Source: Pseudomonadota bacterium (lineage in GTDB: Bacteria > Desulfobacterota > Desulfobulbia > Desulfobulbales > Desulfocapsaceae). Taken from it: a DNA stretch of 64,000 bases. Shown here one piece after another: positions 1 to 7,667 of this stretch. Each line of letters begins with the position of its first letter. Within the stretch, counting starts at the first letter, position 1. The DNA is taken from NCBI GenBank assembly GCA_018817385.1, contig JAHIUA010000043.1, positions 124,001-188,000 on the forward strand, given 5' to 3'. The notes under the pieces were generated by a model. That model was not told where the DNA came from, searched no databases, and saw only the letters and a list, made by a program, of their open reading frames with translations. A program made the translations under genes and the position numbers.

Positions 1-1
1 C

Positions 2-94
2 CTCCTTGGGGCTATCGGAATCAGTTTAGGAGAGCCATCACGGGTCCTTGAACAGGCAACGCAAATTTGTCTGTCCTGTATAGGGATAGGCTAG
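2..94 (+). CDS. C-terminal end of a small CD1871A-type CXXC membrane peptide (partial)
   Basis: An open frame enters from the left edge and stops at 92-94, three bases before the next start. The visible 30 residues end in CLSCIGIG, with a CxxC five residues from the C-terminus. This tail closely resembles the one I recall for the short CD1871A family of CXXC proteins, which have one membrane helix followed by GE..VLxKAxxICLxCIGIG. Such peptides often sit beside 4Fe-4S NapH-like proteins and thioredoxins, as here. A redox or metal-binding role at the membrane is inference. The N-terminus lies outside the window. Confidence 0.6.
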   Translation, partial: LLGAIGISLGEPSRVLEQATQICLSCIGIG

Positions 95-97
95 CGT

Positions 98-988
98 ATG
101 GATCGCATTCGTCGATGGGTCCAGGCCCTGTTCTTTCTTATTACAAATGGGTACTGGAATTTTCCGCTTACGAGGGGCATATACCAGGGGCCGCTCAAGG
201 TGATTTGTTCGCCAGGGCTTAATTGTTATTCCTGTCCAGCTGCTACAAGCTATTGTCCCCTTGGTGCCTTGCAGCAACTCATTGCCGGGGTTCGCTTATC
301 CCTTGAGAACGGCCAGTTCTTTGTCGGCTTTTATGTTGTGGGTGCCATGGGCGCCATCGGGAGCTTTGTTGGCCGCATGGTTTGTGGCTGGGCCTGTCCA
401 TTTGGTCTTTTTCAGGAGCTGCTCCATAAAATCCCTTCACCAAAGTTTGCTGTCTGGCGACCGCTACGCTACTTGAAATATGCTCTCTTGCTTTTTATGG
501 TTATCCTCCTGCCCCTCTTTGTGGTTGATGAATCCGGCTTTGGCCACACATGGTTTTGCAAGTATTTATGTCCCGCAGGCACCTTAGAGGCTGGATTGCC
601 GATGCTTCTTCTCCAGCCTGCTCTGCGAGCAAACCTAGGTCTGCTCTTCTTGAATAAGCTTTTTTTTCTTTTTCTTTTTGTTGCTTGGTCTGTTGTGGCC
701 AGTCGGCCTTTTTGTCGAACTGCTTGTCCTCTTGGGGCTTTTTATGGCCTGTTCAGTAAAATAAAACTGGTCAAGTTGCGCCTGGATCCTGAAAAATGTA
801 CCCATTGCCAAGCCTGTCATGCCGTTTGTCCCATGGGGGTGCGCTTTAATGAATCCCCTGATGATATGGACTGTATCTCATGTCTTGCCTGCAGTAAGGC
901 CTGTACCTTTAACGCCATCAATCTTGAAGTCGGAGGGGTATCTCTTACAGGTCAAGCCCCTCAACGGCTGAGGAGAATTCACCCATAA
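98..988 (+). CDS. NapH-like membrane polyferredoxin (4Fe-4S)
   Basis: The 296-residue protein has about five membrane segments interleaved with CxxxCP-type motifs typical of the NapH/MauN/CcoG group (VCGWACPFGLFQELL near residue 100, CKYLCPAGT near 150, FCRTACPLGAFYGLF near 205). It ends in a soluble two-cluster ferredoxin (CTHCQACHAVCP and CISCLACSKAC, about residues 232-270). An extra cysteine-rich stretch occurs near residue 38 (CPGLNCYSCP). Such proteins pass electrons between quinol or cytoplasmic donors and extracytoplasmic acceptors. The partner is unknown, but the CxxC peptide upstream and the thioredoxin/CcdA genes downstream suggest it feeds thiol reduction. Its stop overlaps the next start by one base (TAATG). 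Confidence 0.85.
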   Translation: MDRIRRWVQALFFLITNGYWNFPLTRGIYQGPLKVICSPGLNCYSCPAATSYCPLGALQQLIAGVRLSLENGQFFVGFYVVGAMGAIGSFVGRMVCGWACPFGLFQELLHKIPSPKFAVWRPLRYLKYALLLFMVILLPLFVVDESGFGHTWFCKYLCPAGTLEAGLPMLLLQPALRANLGLLFLNKLFFLFLFVAWSVVASRPFCRTACPLGAFYGLFSKIKLVKLRLDPEKCTHCQACHAVCPMGVRFNESPDDMDCISCLACSKACTFNAINLEVGGVSLTGQAPQRLRRIHP

Positions 989-2340
989 TGCCCATGGACG
1001 AACAGACACATCTCAATGTTCTTGTGGTTGAAGATGACCAGGATATGCGTGAATTCATCGAAGAAATTCTCGCAGAGCAGGGCTATATCGTGACCACGGT
1101 GGCAAATGGAAAAGAGGCCTTGGCAAGATTGGAAGAGGTTGCCTTCCCTGTGATTGTCTCAGATCTTAAAATGCCGGTTATGGACGGTATTACCTTGTTG
1201 GAAGAAATAGGTGCGAGAGATATTTTCAAACCTTTTGTCATTCTGATCACCGCATTTGGTGATATTGATGATGCAATTACATTGATTAATCGTGGCGCCT
1301 ACGATTATATTATTAAGCCTTTTAAAATGGAACAGCTCCTTATCTCGGTTAGGAAGGCGGCGGCTGAGTTGGCAATGCGGCGCAAGATTGAAACGTTGGA
1401 GCAGATTAGCAAGGGCCGTCACAGTCTCCATGATCTGATCGGCAAGAGTCCCTCCATGCACAAACTTTTTCGTTTTATTGAGAAAATTGCCGATACCTCC
1501 GGAAATGTTCTCCTTGAAGGGGAGACCGGCACCGGGAAAGAAGTTATTGCCAGGGCCATTCACCAGATTTCCACCAGAAAAGAGAAACCTTTTGTGCCGG
1601 TTAACTGTGCTGCCATCCCGGAAGGGCTCTTGGAGAGTGAGCTGTTCGGGTATGTCAAGGGGGCCTTTACGGATGCCGCTTCCGACAAAAAAGGATTGTT
1701 TGTGGAGGCGGCTGATGGCACGATTTTGTTGGACGAAATTGGTGAAATGCCCGTGGCTATTCAGGCCAAGATATTACGGGTCTTGCAGGACAGACAGATA
1801 CGACCAGTTGGCTCGAATGTCTTTCATCCTGTCGAGGCTCGGATTCTGGCGGCAACAAATAAAAACTTAAAGGAAGAGGTTGCTGGCGGACGTTTCAGGG
1901 AAGATCTTTATTACAGGTTGAATATTTTTAAAATAGAAGTGCCTCCGCTCAGAGAACGCCGGGAGGACATTCCTCTCTTGATAAGAGAATTCTTGAACCG
2001 CCATGAACGGAATGGAAGACAGGCGCAAGTGTCCAGAGAGGTGATGCGTTTCTTTCTCGATTATCCATGGCCCGGCAATATTCGTGAACTGGAAAATGTG
2101 ATTGAACGCTGTGTCTTTCTGGCAGAAGGTGAAGAGATCTCTCTCCACGATTTACCAAGGGAAATGCTCGCTGCCTGTCAGGAGCAAGAAATCTTTTCAT
2201 TTGCTCAGATAATGCCTCTGGCTGACATGGAAATGAAATATATCAAATATGTCCTGGATAAATGCAAGGGGAATAAACAAAAGACCGCCTCTCTGCTTGG
2301 CGTCAATCGCAAAACTATTTATCGGAAAGTAGAAGAATAG
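988..2340 (+). CDS. NtrC-family sigma-54-dependent response regulator
   Basis: The 450-residue protein has the classic three-part layout. The receiver (about 10-125) has the acidic pair VVEDD and phospho-acceptor Asp59 in VIVSDLKMP. The AAA+ domain (about 150-380) has Walker A GETGTGKE near 177, and a C-terminal Fis-type helix-turn-helix ends at 450. The sigma-54 contact loop reads GAFTDA rather than GAFTGA, a variant seen in part of the family. A second ATG lies six bases in. Translation is coupled to the polyferredoxin upstream (1-base overlap). No histidine kinase gene is adjacent in the window, so the signal is unknown; it may lie to the left. Confidence 0.93.
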   Translation: MPMDEQTHLNVLVVEDDQDMREFIEEILAEQGYIVTTVANGKEALARLEEVAFPVIVSDLKMPVMDGITLLEEIGARDIFKPFVILITAFGDIDDAITLINRGAYDYIIKPFKMEQLLISVRKAAAELAMRRKIETLEQISKGRHSLHDLIGKSPSMHKLFRFIEKIADTSGNVLLEGETGTGKEVIARAIHQISTRKEKPFVPVNCAAIPEGLLESELFGYVKGAFTDAASDKKGLFVEAADGTILLDEIGEMPVAIQAKILRVLQDRQIRPVGSNVFHPVEARILAATNKNLKEEVAGGRFREDLYYRLNIFKIEVPPLRERREDIPLLIREFLNRHERNGRQAQVSREVMRFFLDYPWPGNIRELENVIERCVFLAEGEEISLHDLPREMLAACQEQEIFSFAQIMPLADMEMKYIKYVLDKCKGNKQKTASLLGVNRKTIYRKVEE

Positions 2341-2406
2341 AGCAGAGAAATATCCTCTCCAGTATGCCCGCTTGAGGCAGAGTCTGTCTCCAGAGGTTGA
2401 GGGGCC

Positions 2407-2555
2407 AGGAGCCTGTCCGAGAAGGTCCTTTTCCCCAAACGCTTCGTTACTTTTAAAAAATAATGCTGGCAACAAGAGCGAGATGGCTGCGCTAATTTTT
2501 AGGAATACCTCGATGTTGGATGAAATACCAGTTTTCGGACAAGTCCGAGGCTAGC
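2407..2555. repeat. Repeat R1, copy A
   Basis: A non-coding element of about 149 bp that aligns along most of its length with the reverse complement of 55241-55386. Shared blocks include the CTTCGTTA and AAAAAATAATGC core. The ends are imperfectly inverted (AGCCTGTCCGA at the left, GTCCGAGGCT at the right). This looks like a miniature, transposase-less repeat. It fills most of the gap between the regulator and the lipoprotein. Confidence 0.7.
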
Positions 2556-2578
2556 TATTTAAGAATTTAATTATTTTC

Positions 2579-2608
2579 TTGACAACCTGCTGTCCCCGTT
2601 TATATTAT
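2579..2608 (+). promoter_or_regulatory. Sigma-70-type promoter for the lipoprotein/CcdA pair
   Basis: A perfect -35 TTGACA (2579-2584) is followed after 16 bases by TATATT (2601-2606), or after 18 by TATTAT. It lies about 95 bases upstream of the start at 2705 and just right of repeat R1. The rest of 2341-2704 shows no gene. Confidence 0.6.
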
Positions 2609-2704
2609 TCCTGCAGGGTTGGAAAATACTGTAACAATAGAGTACGTTAAGTCAATGTGGTAACACTTTGAAAAGATAAAACAAACACATCTCCAAGGTC
2701 CAAT

Positions 2705-3136
2705 ATGTCCAGATATTTTCTTTTTTTCTTTTTGCTCACCTTCCTTGCCGCCTGCTCGAATGACGAACAGCCAGGGGTCCCTGTCAACACTGTTGAGACG
2801 GGGGGGCAGGCAGTTGTTTCACTGCCGGCTTCGCAAGCAACTCATGACGCGACTGCTTTTAAACTTGTTTTCTTTTTGAACCCGAATGGTGGGCCATGCC
2901 GGATGCAGGATGCTATCCTGGGTGAGATGACAAAGGAACTCACAGGTAAGGTGGAGATCCAATACGTCAAGACCTCTGTCCCTGGTGATCGAGACATCTT
3001 TTATCAGTATGGGATTCGCTCGCTTCCTACCCTGCTGCTGGCAGATGCAAATGGCAGGGAAATCAAACGCATGCCTCCCGGGGTACAACGTGTTGACGAT
3101 ATCCGTCGCTTGATCCAATCCATTCCACAATCATAA
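2705..3136 (+). CDS. Thioredoxin-fold lipoprotein lacking the first active-site Cys
   Basis: The 143-residue protein starts with a lipoprotein signal (hydrophobic stretch then LAAC, Cys17), so it is expected to be anchored outside the inner membrane. From about residue 48 it follows the thioredoxin pattern, with the cis-proline segment IRSLPTLLLAD near 110 and a helix close. The active site, however, reads NPNGGPCR: the resolving Cys is kept but the usual first Cys (WCGPC) is replaced. That rules out ordinary disulfide exchange by this protein alone. A one-Cys role, such as a mixed disulfide, metal binding or partnering with CcdA, is inference. It is four bases upstream of the CcdA gene. Confidence 0.8.
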   Translation: MSRYFLFFFLLTFLAACSNDEQPGVPVNTVETGGQAVVSLPASQATHDATAFKLVFFLNPNGGPCRMQDAILGEMTKELTGKVEIQYVKTSVPGDRDIFYQYGIRSLPTLLLADANGREIKRMPPGVQRVDDIRRLIQSIPQS

Positions 3137-3140
3137 CGGT

Positions 3141-3806
3141 ATGCTTCCTTTAGAAATTAACATAACCACTCTCTTTATGGTGACCTTTGCCGGCTTCGCT
3201 TCCATAGCCTCTCCCTGCGTCCTGCCTATGGTGCCGATCATCGTGACCGGGACCAATGATGATCACCGGTATCGGCCATTGCTTATTGTTGCCGGTCTCA
3301 GTTTCAGCTTTATCATGATGGGTGTGCTGACCTCTATTTTTGCCGGAGCCGTTGCCGGGATAATGCCGACAGTGGAAAAAGTGGTCGGAGTGGTCGTTAT
3401 TGTTTTTGGCCTTTCCATGTTGCTCGGAATCAATGTCTTCAAACGCTTTACTTTTTTTTATAAGGCCCAGCGCTTTGAAAGTAAGGGGAAATGGTCTGGA
3501 CTGATACTGGGCATTACCCTTGGTATTATCTGGATTCCCTGTGTAGGTCCCATGCTCTCCGGAGTATTAGCACTGGTGGCAACACAGGGGCAACTTGCCT
3601 CAGGTCTGCTCCTCCTCGGGTTTTATTCTCTGGGATTTTCTATCCCCATGTTGCTGGCTGGTTATGCCTCACAATCGTTTCGGCATAGGATTCGCGTTGT
3701 TAATGCCCATCCCACAGTCGTACGCCTGGTCAGCGGATTGCTTCTTGTCGGTTTCGGTTACTATATCCTCAGCTCCGGTATGCTGGCAATAGGGGCTTCT
3801 TTTTAA
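3141..3806 (+). CDS. ccdA: CcdA/DsbD-type transmembrane thiol transporter
   Basis: The 221-residue protein has six hydrophobic segments and the two conserved intramembrane cysteines of the CcdA family, in ASPCVLPMVP near residue 26 and IPCVGPMLSG near 135. Family members carry reducing equivalents from cytoplasmic thioredoxin to periplasmic or outer-face thiol proteins, for cytochrome c maturation and similar uses. The immediately preceding lipoprotein is the likely partner. A second CcdA-like gene lies at 7668-8375, so the cluster has two electron entry points of this kind. Function by family is secure; the client is inference. Confidence 0.88.
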   Translation: MLPLEINITTLFMVTFAGFASIASPCVLPMVPIIVTGTNDDHRYRPLLIVAGLSFSFIMMGVLTSIFAGAVAGIMPTVEKVVGVVVIVFGLSMLLGINVFKRFTFFYKAQRFESKGKWSGLILGITLGIIWIPCVGPMLSGVLALVATQGQLASGLLLLGFYSLGFSIPMLLAGYASQSFRHRIRVVNAHPTVVRLVSGLLLVGFGYYILSSGMLAIGASF

Positions 3807-3825
3807 GCAAGCCTGGATGAAGAGA

Positions 3826-3878
3826 AAGGGGCATGGCCTGGGCCTTTATGGCCTGAGCCAGGTCCCTTTTCTTTTTGC
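3826..3878 (+). terminator. Probable terminator after ccdA
   Basis: An imperfect GC-rich hairpin (AAAGGG paired to CCCTTT, with GGCC/GGCY inner pairs) is followed by TTTTCTTTTT. It lies 20 bases after the ccdA stop, between two convergent genes. Confidence 0.5.
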
Positions 3879-4010
3879 TGGGGGGGGAGTCTCTCAGGGA
3901 AAAGGCATATCAAGGCAGGTCGTCACCTCTAAGCTGGAGAGGAAGATCTGTCGCTCAGTCTGCTCTGGCTGACTGTTTCGTGGCCCAGCCACTGGGGGGA
4001 GAAACGGTGT

Positions 4011-4859
4011 TCAGGGCTGGACTTCTTTTCTCCGTGTTGTCTGGCTTTGTGGATAATAGGGGCAATTGGTCTTCCTGCAGCCGTGGGGATGTTTTGTCAT
4101 ATGCTGGCAGATGGCAGTATCTGGGTTTGGTAAGGGGAGAGCAAACGTTGCCTGGAGAAAATTGATGGCAACCTCAAGGGAGATCCGGACATAGGCCTTG
4201 CAACAGCTTGGTCCGCTGAGCTCAGTTATGGCCCTGACTACTCTCGAGACAAGCTCCATGGTCAGTCGTTGTTCTCTGTCCAGACCGCATTTTGAGCCAG
4301 TGATGACGGCTACACAGGCGCCCAGGGCCGGAACAACACCACAGACCCCGGTTAGTCCGCAATATCCTCCGTGTGCCTGTTTCTCCGTACGATTGAGTAC
4401 TTCCCGAATGTCATGGTTCGTCAAGTTGAATGCGCCACTGTTTTTGAGGGCGGCTATCAAGGCTCCGCCGGCAATAAAGGCATGTTGACAGCCGAGCATG
4501 GGGAGAATGGGAAGGTCCATGCACTGTTCGCTAATTTCCAGAGGACTGCTTGAGACGGCTTGAAAAAGAATGGCCTCGACTTGAGCCAGGGTCTCCTGGT
4601 TGTGACAGCTGTCACAGACGACATGTCCGTTGGCACAGGATATATACCATGTTCCTCTGCTCTGGCAATAGGTGCAGCAGGTCGCAATGGCCTGGGTCTG
4701 GTACTGGAGGGGAGCAGCGCAGACCATGCAGTGCTCATTGCTTCTTTTTTCCGTGACTGTTGACGTTGTTTGTTTTTGCAGCCGGTGCCCACCGCTGTTG
4801 TCACTGGGACCTCAGCAGGCAGATAAGAGAACCGGAGTCTGTGGCGTACTGTTTTTCAT
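4011..4859 (-). CDS. DUF5714-type cysteine-rich protein, candidate selenoprotein (in-frame TGA at codon 16)
   Basis: From ATG 4727 an intact 238-codon frame resembles what I recall of DUF5714 proteins: a zinc-ribbon-like start (CCTYC, then SCANGHVVCDSCH), then conserved blocks with HGGYCGLTGVCG and GPSCCKAYV. That ATG would cut through the expected first CxxC. The same frame extends upstream to ATG 4859, which has a good ribosome site (AAGGAAG). The extension supplies EHCMVC (Cys44, Cys47) and is broken only by one TGA at 4812-4814, reading SAC-TGA-GPSD. A hairpin with the geometry of a bacterial SECIS lies downstream of the TGA (separate entry). The simplest reading is a 282-residue selenoprotein with a Cys-Sec pair. 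Alternatives are a real stop with re-initiation, or a sequence error. It lies between ccdA and arsR, in the thiol-redox cluster. Confidence 0.7.
4779..4814 (-). promoter_or_regulatory. SECIS-like hairpin downstream of in-frame TGA
   Basis: On the minus strand, TGA at 4814-4812 is followed after 14 bases by CAGCGGT, loop GGGC, ACC, a bulged G, then GCTG. This gives seven pairs with a four-base apical loop starting with G, 21 bases after the TGA. Known bacterial SECIS hairpins place a small loop with a G in its first two positions about 16-37 bases after the UGA, so the geometry fits. A competing pairing (GGTCCCA with TGGGcACC) is also possible. No folding energy was calculated. Confidence 0.5.
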
Positions 4860-5221
4860 GATTTCTTCCTTTGCAGAGGCGTAACATTGCCTGTCCCCCT
4901 CTCTTTACCTTCCGGGACAGCTTGGCCTGCTTTGCCTCCTTCTGGGTATTCATGGTAAATGGATACTGATATGATAGGAGAATATTCCATCCCTGTCAAT
5001 CCGCGAAGATTGTTGGCGGTTGCCTTAGCCAGGGCGGCGAACGGGTGGATACCTGAGGAAGAGAGTGGCTGCCTGCTGCTGCTCTGCGACGGCTTCTTTT
5101 GCCTGATGAATAAGTTGGGGAATCGTTTGCAAAAACCCCGATACTGCCAAGCGTCCCCTTTGAAAAAGAGTGCTCGGCGGAATTGATGCTTGACTTTAAG
5201 CAATGGCTTGCTTAGTATGTC
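4860..5221. other. Gap between DUF5714 gene and arsR
   Basis: No intact gene is convincing. Forward-strand stretches look weakly coding but are broken by stops: one frame gives ANGWIPEEESGCLLLL around 5040-5085, and another reads GESFAKTPILPSVPFEKECS and stops at 5215. They may be a decayed gene or chance. The divergent promoters for the DUF5714 gene and arsR should lie here. Confidence 0.35.
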
Positions 5222-5245
5222 CCATATCGCCATATGGCAATATGG
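5222..5245. promoter_or_regulatory. 24-bp palindrome, probable ArsR operator
   Basis: CCATAT-C-GCCATATGGC-A-ATATGG is a palindrome with a single mismatched pair. It lies 20 bases upstream of the chosen arsR start. ArsR/SmtB regulators bind AT-rich inverted repeats at their own promoters, so autoregulation of the arsR-permease operon is the natural inference. Confidence 0.6.
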
Positions 5246-5265
5246 CCAACATGAGGATGCGTGCT

Positions 5266-5610
5266 ATGAAACAATTTGTTCGTGTTATGAAGGCCCTGTC
5301 TGATCCTAATCGAGTTAGGATGATCAAGATACTTGGGGTCAAGGAGCTCTGTGTCTGTGAACTTCAGGATCTTGTCGGCTTGGCTCAATCGACAGTCTCC
5401 AAGCATTTGAAAGTGTTGGAAGAGGCTGGTCTGGTGGACTATCGCAAGGAGGGTTCATGGTTTATTTATCGGCTGAGCAAAGGTGAAGAGTCAGAGTATG
5501 CCAGAGTGATGCTCAAGAACCTCAATGCCTGGCTTGCTGACGAGCCGCAGTTGCAGGAAATGATAGCCAGGCTGCCCCAGGTTGACAGGGAACGAATCTG
5601 TACAGCATAA
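5266..5610 (+). CDS. ArsR/SmtB-family transcriptional repressor
   Basis: The 114-residue winged-helix protein has the family signature. ALSDPNRVRMIKIL starts helix 1. ELCVCEL carries the Cys-x-Cys metal site of ArsR-type alpha-3 helices, and STVSKHLKVLEEAGLV is the recognition helix. A longer frame reaches back to 5203, but it would read through the operator palindrome. ATG 5266 is preceded by AGGA at a proper distance and gives the usual family length. It likely senses As(III) or another thiophilic ion or compound and represses the downstream permease/thioredoxin genes. Confidence 0.9.
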   Translation: MKQFVRVMKALSDPNRVRMIKILGVKELCVCELQDLVGLAQSTVSKHLKVLEEAGLVDYRKEGSWFIYRLSKGEESEYARVMLKNLNAWLADEPQLQEMIARLPQVDRERICTA

Positions 5611-5643
5611 GTTGTATGGGAAAGTGTTGAAGGACTCATATCT

Positions 5644-6741
5644 ATGGAATCGATAAAACCAATAAAGAGTTGTGACGATGGTGGTAACTGTGGTTCGTCC
5701 AGCAGTGGTGTGAACAACAAAAAAATGACAGGCCGCCAGCTGGGGCTTGGCCTCCTGGGCCTTGTCCTCTGGTATCTTCTCTATACGCAGCTGCTTCCTT
5801 TTTCTCATTTTTTTTCCTATGACCTCCTTGGCTTCGAAAAGGGCAGTCATCTCGGTGATTCGATACAGTTTTTTGTTTATGATACCCCCAAGGTCATGAT
5901 GCTTCTCACCCTTATCGTCTTTGTGGTGGGGGTGCTCCGTTCTTTTTTTACTCAGGAACGAACGCGGAAATTTTTGGCCGGCAAACGAGAAAGTGCCGGG
6001 AATGTTATGGCCGCTCTTCTTGGCATAGTTACTCCATTCTGTTCTTGTTCGGCCGTGCCGCTTTTTCTTGGATTTGTCCAGGCAGGAGTCCCCCTGGGAG
6101 TGACCTTTTCCTTTCTCATCGCTGCCCCCATGGTTAATGAGATTGCCCTGGTGTTGTTGTACGGTCTTTTGGGCTGGAAGGTGGCCGCGATTTATCTGGG
6201 GACAGGATTGGCTATTGCCATGGTGGCCGGCTGGGTCATTGGTCGTTTGAAACTCGAACACCTTATTGAAGACTGGGTCCAGGAACTGCGGGCTGGAGAA
6301 GCTGTGGTCATCGAAGAAAAACTGAATTGGACGGATCGGATTGATCGTGGCAGGGAGGCAGTCCGTGATATTGTTGGTAAGGTCTGGATATACGTGGTTG
6401 CCGGAATTGGAGTCGGGGCCATGATTCACGGCTATGTCCCCGAGGATTTCATGGCATCGGTGATGGGCAAGGATGCATGGTGGTCAGTGCCGGTCGCTGT
6501 TTTGGTCGGTATCCCCATGTACTCCAATGCTGCGGGTATTGTGCCAGTGGTTGAGGCCCTCCTTGGCAAGGGGGCAGCGCTTGGCACCGTGCTGGCTTTC
6601 ATGATGAGTGTTATTGCCCTCTCTTTGCCGGAAATGGTCATCCTTCGCAAGGTGCTCAAACCAAAATTGATAGCTGTCTTTATTGCCGTGGTCGGGGGGG
6701 GGATATTGTTAACCGGCTTTCTGTTTAATCTGATTATCTGA
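5644..6741 (+). CDS. ArsP/DUF318-type permease
   Basis: The 365-residue integral membrane protein has about eight to ten helices and the family hallmark TPFCSCSAVPLFLGF near residue 130, followed by AAPMVNEIALVLLYG. The second half repeats the fold (SNAAGIVPVVEALL, SLPEMVILRKV). The N-terminus is short, soluble and cysteine-containing (SCDDGGNC). Characterised ArsP members export trivalent organoarsenicals; many homologues beside ArsR and redox-disulfide proteins have no proven substrate. It lies 33 bases after arsR and is likely co-transcribed. Confidence 0.85.
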   Translation: MESIKPIKSCDDGGNCGSSSSGVNNKKMTGRQLGLGLLGLVLWYLLYTQLLPFSHFFSYDLLGFEKGSHLGDSIQFFVYDTPKVMMLLTLIVFVVGVLRSFFTQERTRKFLAGKRESAGNVMAALLGIVTPFCSCSAVPLFLGFVQAGVPLGVTFSFLIAAPMVNEIALVLLYGLLGWKVAAIYLGTGLAIAMVAGWVIGRLKLEHLIEDWVQELRAGEAVVIEEKLNWTDRIDRGREAVRDIVGKVWIYVVAGIGVGAMIHGYVPEDFMASVMGKDAWWSVPVAVLVGIPMYSNAAGIVPVVEALLGKGAALGTVLAFMMSVIALSLPEMVILRKVLKPKLIAVFIAVVGGGILLTGFLFNLII

Positions 6742-6797
6742 TACTTCTCACCGCCAGGTGAAGAGTATGTTATAGACTTCAAAAAGAGGAAAAAAAG

Positions 6798-7031
6798 ATG
6801 GAAATAAAAGTATGCGGACCGGGTTGTGCCTCTTGTGAAAAGACACAAAAAATTGTTGAGGCAGCAGTCGCTGCTCAAGGGGTTGAGGCAACAATCAGCA
6901 AGATTACAGATTTTCAGGAAATTGCCAAATTGGGTATCTTTTCAACCCCGGCGGTGATTGTTGACGGTGCGGTGAAGTCCGTGGGGAATGTTCCCAAACA
7001 GGCGGAAGTTGAAGGATGGTTGAAGGCCTGA
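6798..7031 (+). CDS. Small thioredoxin-like redox-active disulfide protein
   Basis: The 77-residue cytoplasmic protein has a thioredoxin fold with CASC (Cys10, Cys13) after an extra Cys6, and the cis-Pro segment IFSTPAVIVDG. This matches the redox-active disulfide protein 2 family, which is commonly encoded beside ArsR and DUF318 permeases. It probably reduces or delivers the permease substrate, or serves as electron donor for CcdA; that role is inference. A strong ribosome site (AAAGAGG AAAAAAAG) precedes the start. Confidence 0.88.
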   Translation: MEIKVCGPGCASCEKTQKIVEAAVAAQGVEATISKITDFQEIAKLGIFSTPAVIVDGAVKSVGNVPKQAEVEGWLKA

Positions 7032-7152
7032 GAACAACAGAACCGGACGGCAATGGGGAATGATGGTTGAGTCGTTTCTCCTTATCTGTGTCAGTGGCCA
7101 CGGTTGCTGATCATGATTCGTAACGAACACCACTGGTAAAGGAAGAAATACT

Positions 7153-7539
7153 ATGTTGCGACGTTATCCACAGAGGAAGATTTTTTTGACAGTATTGTGT
7201 ATTGTTCTGCTGCTCCTGTCTTGTGGTGCTCAGGCCAGTGAAGAAAACGAAATACCCGTCAAAAATATGGTGACCATGGTGGATCTGGGGGCCGATAAAT
7301 GTATCCCCTGTAAACTAATGGCTCCGATTCTTGAGAAGTTGGAGTCCGAGTATCAGGGCAAGGCTGCTATTATTTTTATCGATGTCTGGAAAGATTCTGA
7401 GCAGGCCCAACAGTTCGGAATCAGGAGTATTCCTACGCAGATTTTCTTCGACAAGAGTGGCCAGGAAAGATATCGCCATGTCGGCTTTATGGAAGAAAAA
7501 GCAATCAAAAAACAGCTCGATCTGCTGCTTGCCATTTGA
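7153..7539 (+). CDS. Exported thioredoxin-like protein
   Basis: The 128-residue protein has an N-terminal export signal (hydrophobic residues 10-24 ending LLSC, possibly a lipobox). A thioredoxin domain follows with active site CIPC (Cys50, Cys53) and cis-Pro IRSIPTQIFFD near 95. Unlike the lipoprotein at 2705, both active cysteines are present. Placed before a CcdA-like gene, it is a likely extracytoplasmic thiol reductase kept reduced by that protein. Confidence 0.88.
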   Translation: MLRRYPQRKIFLTVLCIVLLLLSCGAQASEENEIPVKNMVTMVDLGADKCIPCKLMAPILEKLESEYQGKAAIIFIDVWKDSEQAQQFGIRSIPTQIFFDKSGQERYRHVGFMEEKAIKKQLDLLLAI

Positions 7540-7667
7540 CATTTGGGAGATGGTGGTGACGTTTACCGTGGTCCAGGGCAACGGCTTCCCCTCACTTGCT
7601 AACGCTTCGCTACTCCATCCTTCCGGTGAAGATGAGGCCAGAATGCGTTTTTTCATTGAGGAATCCA

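Noticed and set aside
4856-5233. 125-codon minus-strand frame upstream of the DUF5714 gene
   Set aside because: It overlaps the DUF5714 ribosome site and arsR operator and has no recognisable features.
5491-6429. 312-codon minus-strand open frame
   Set aside because: Antisense to arsR end and the permease; no start context or motif.
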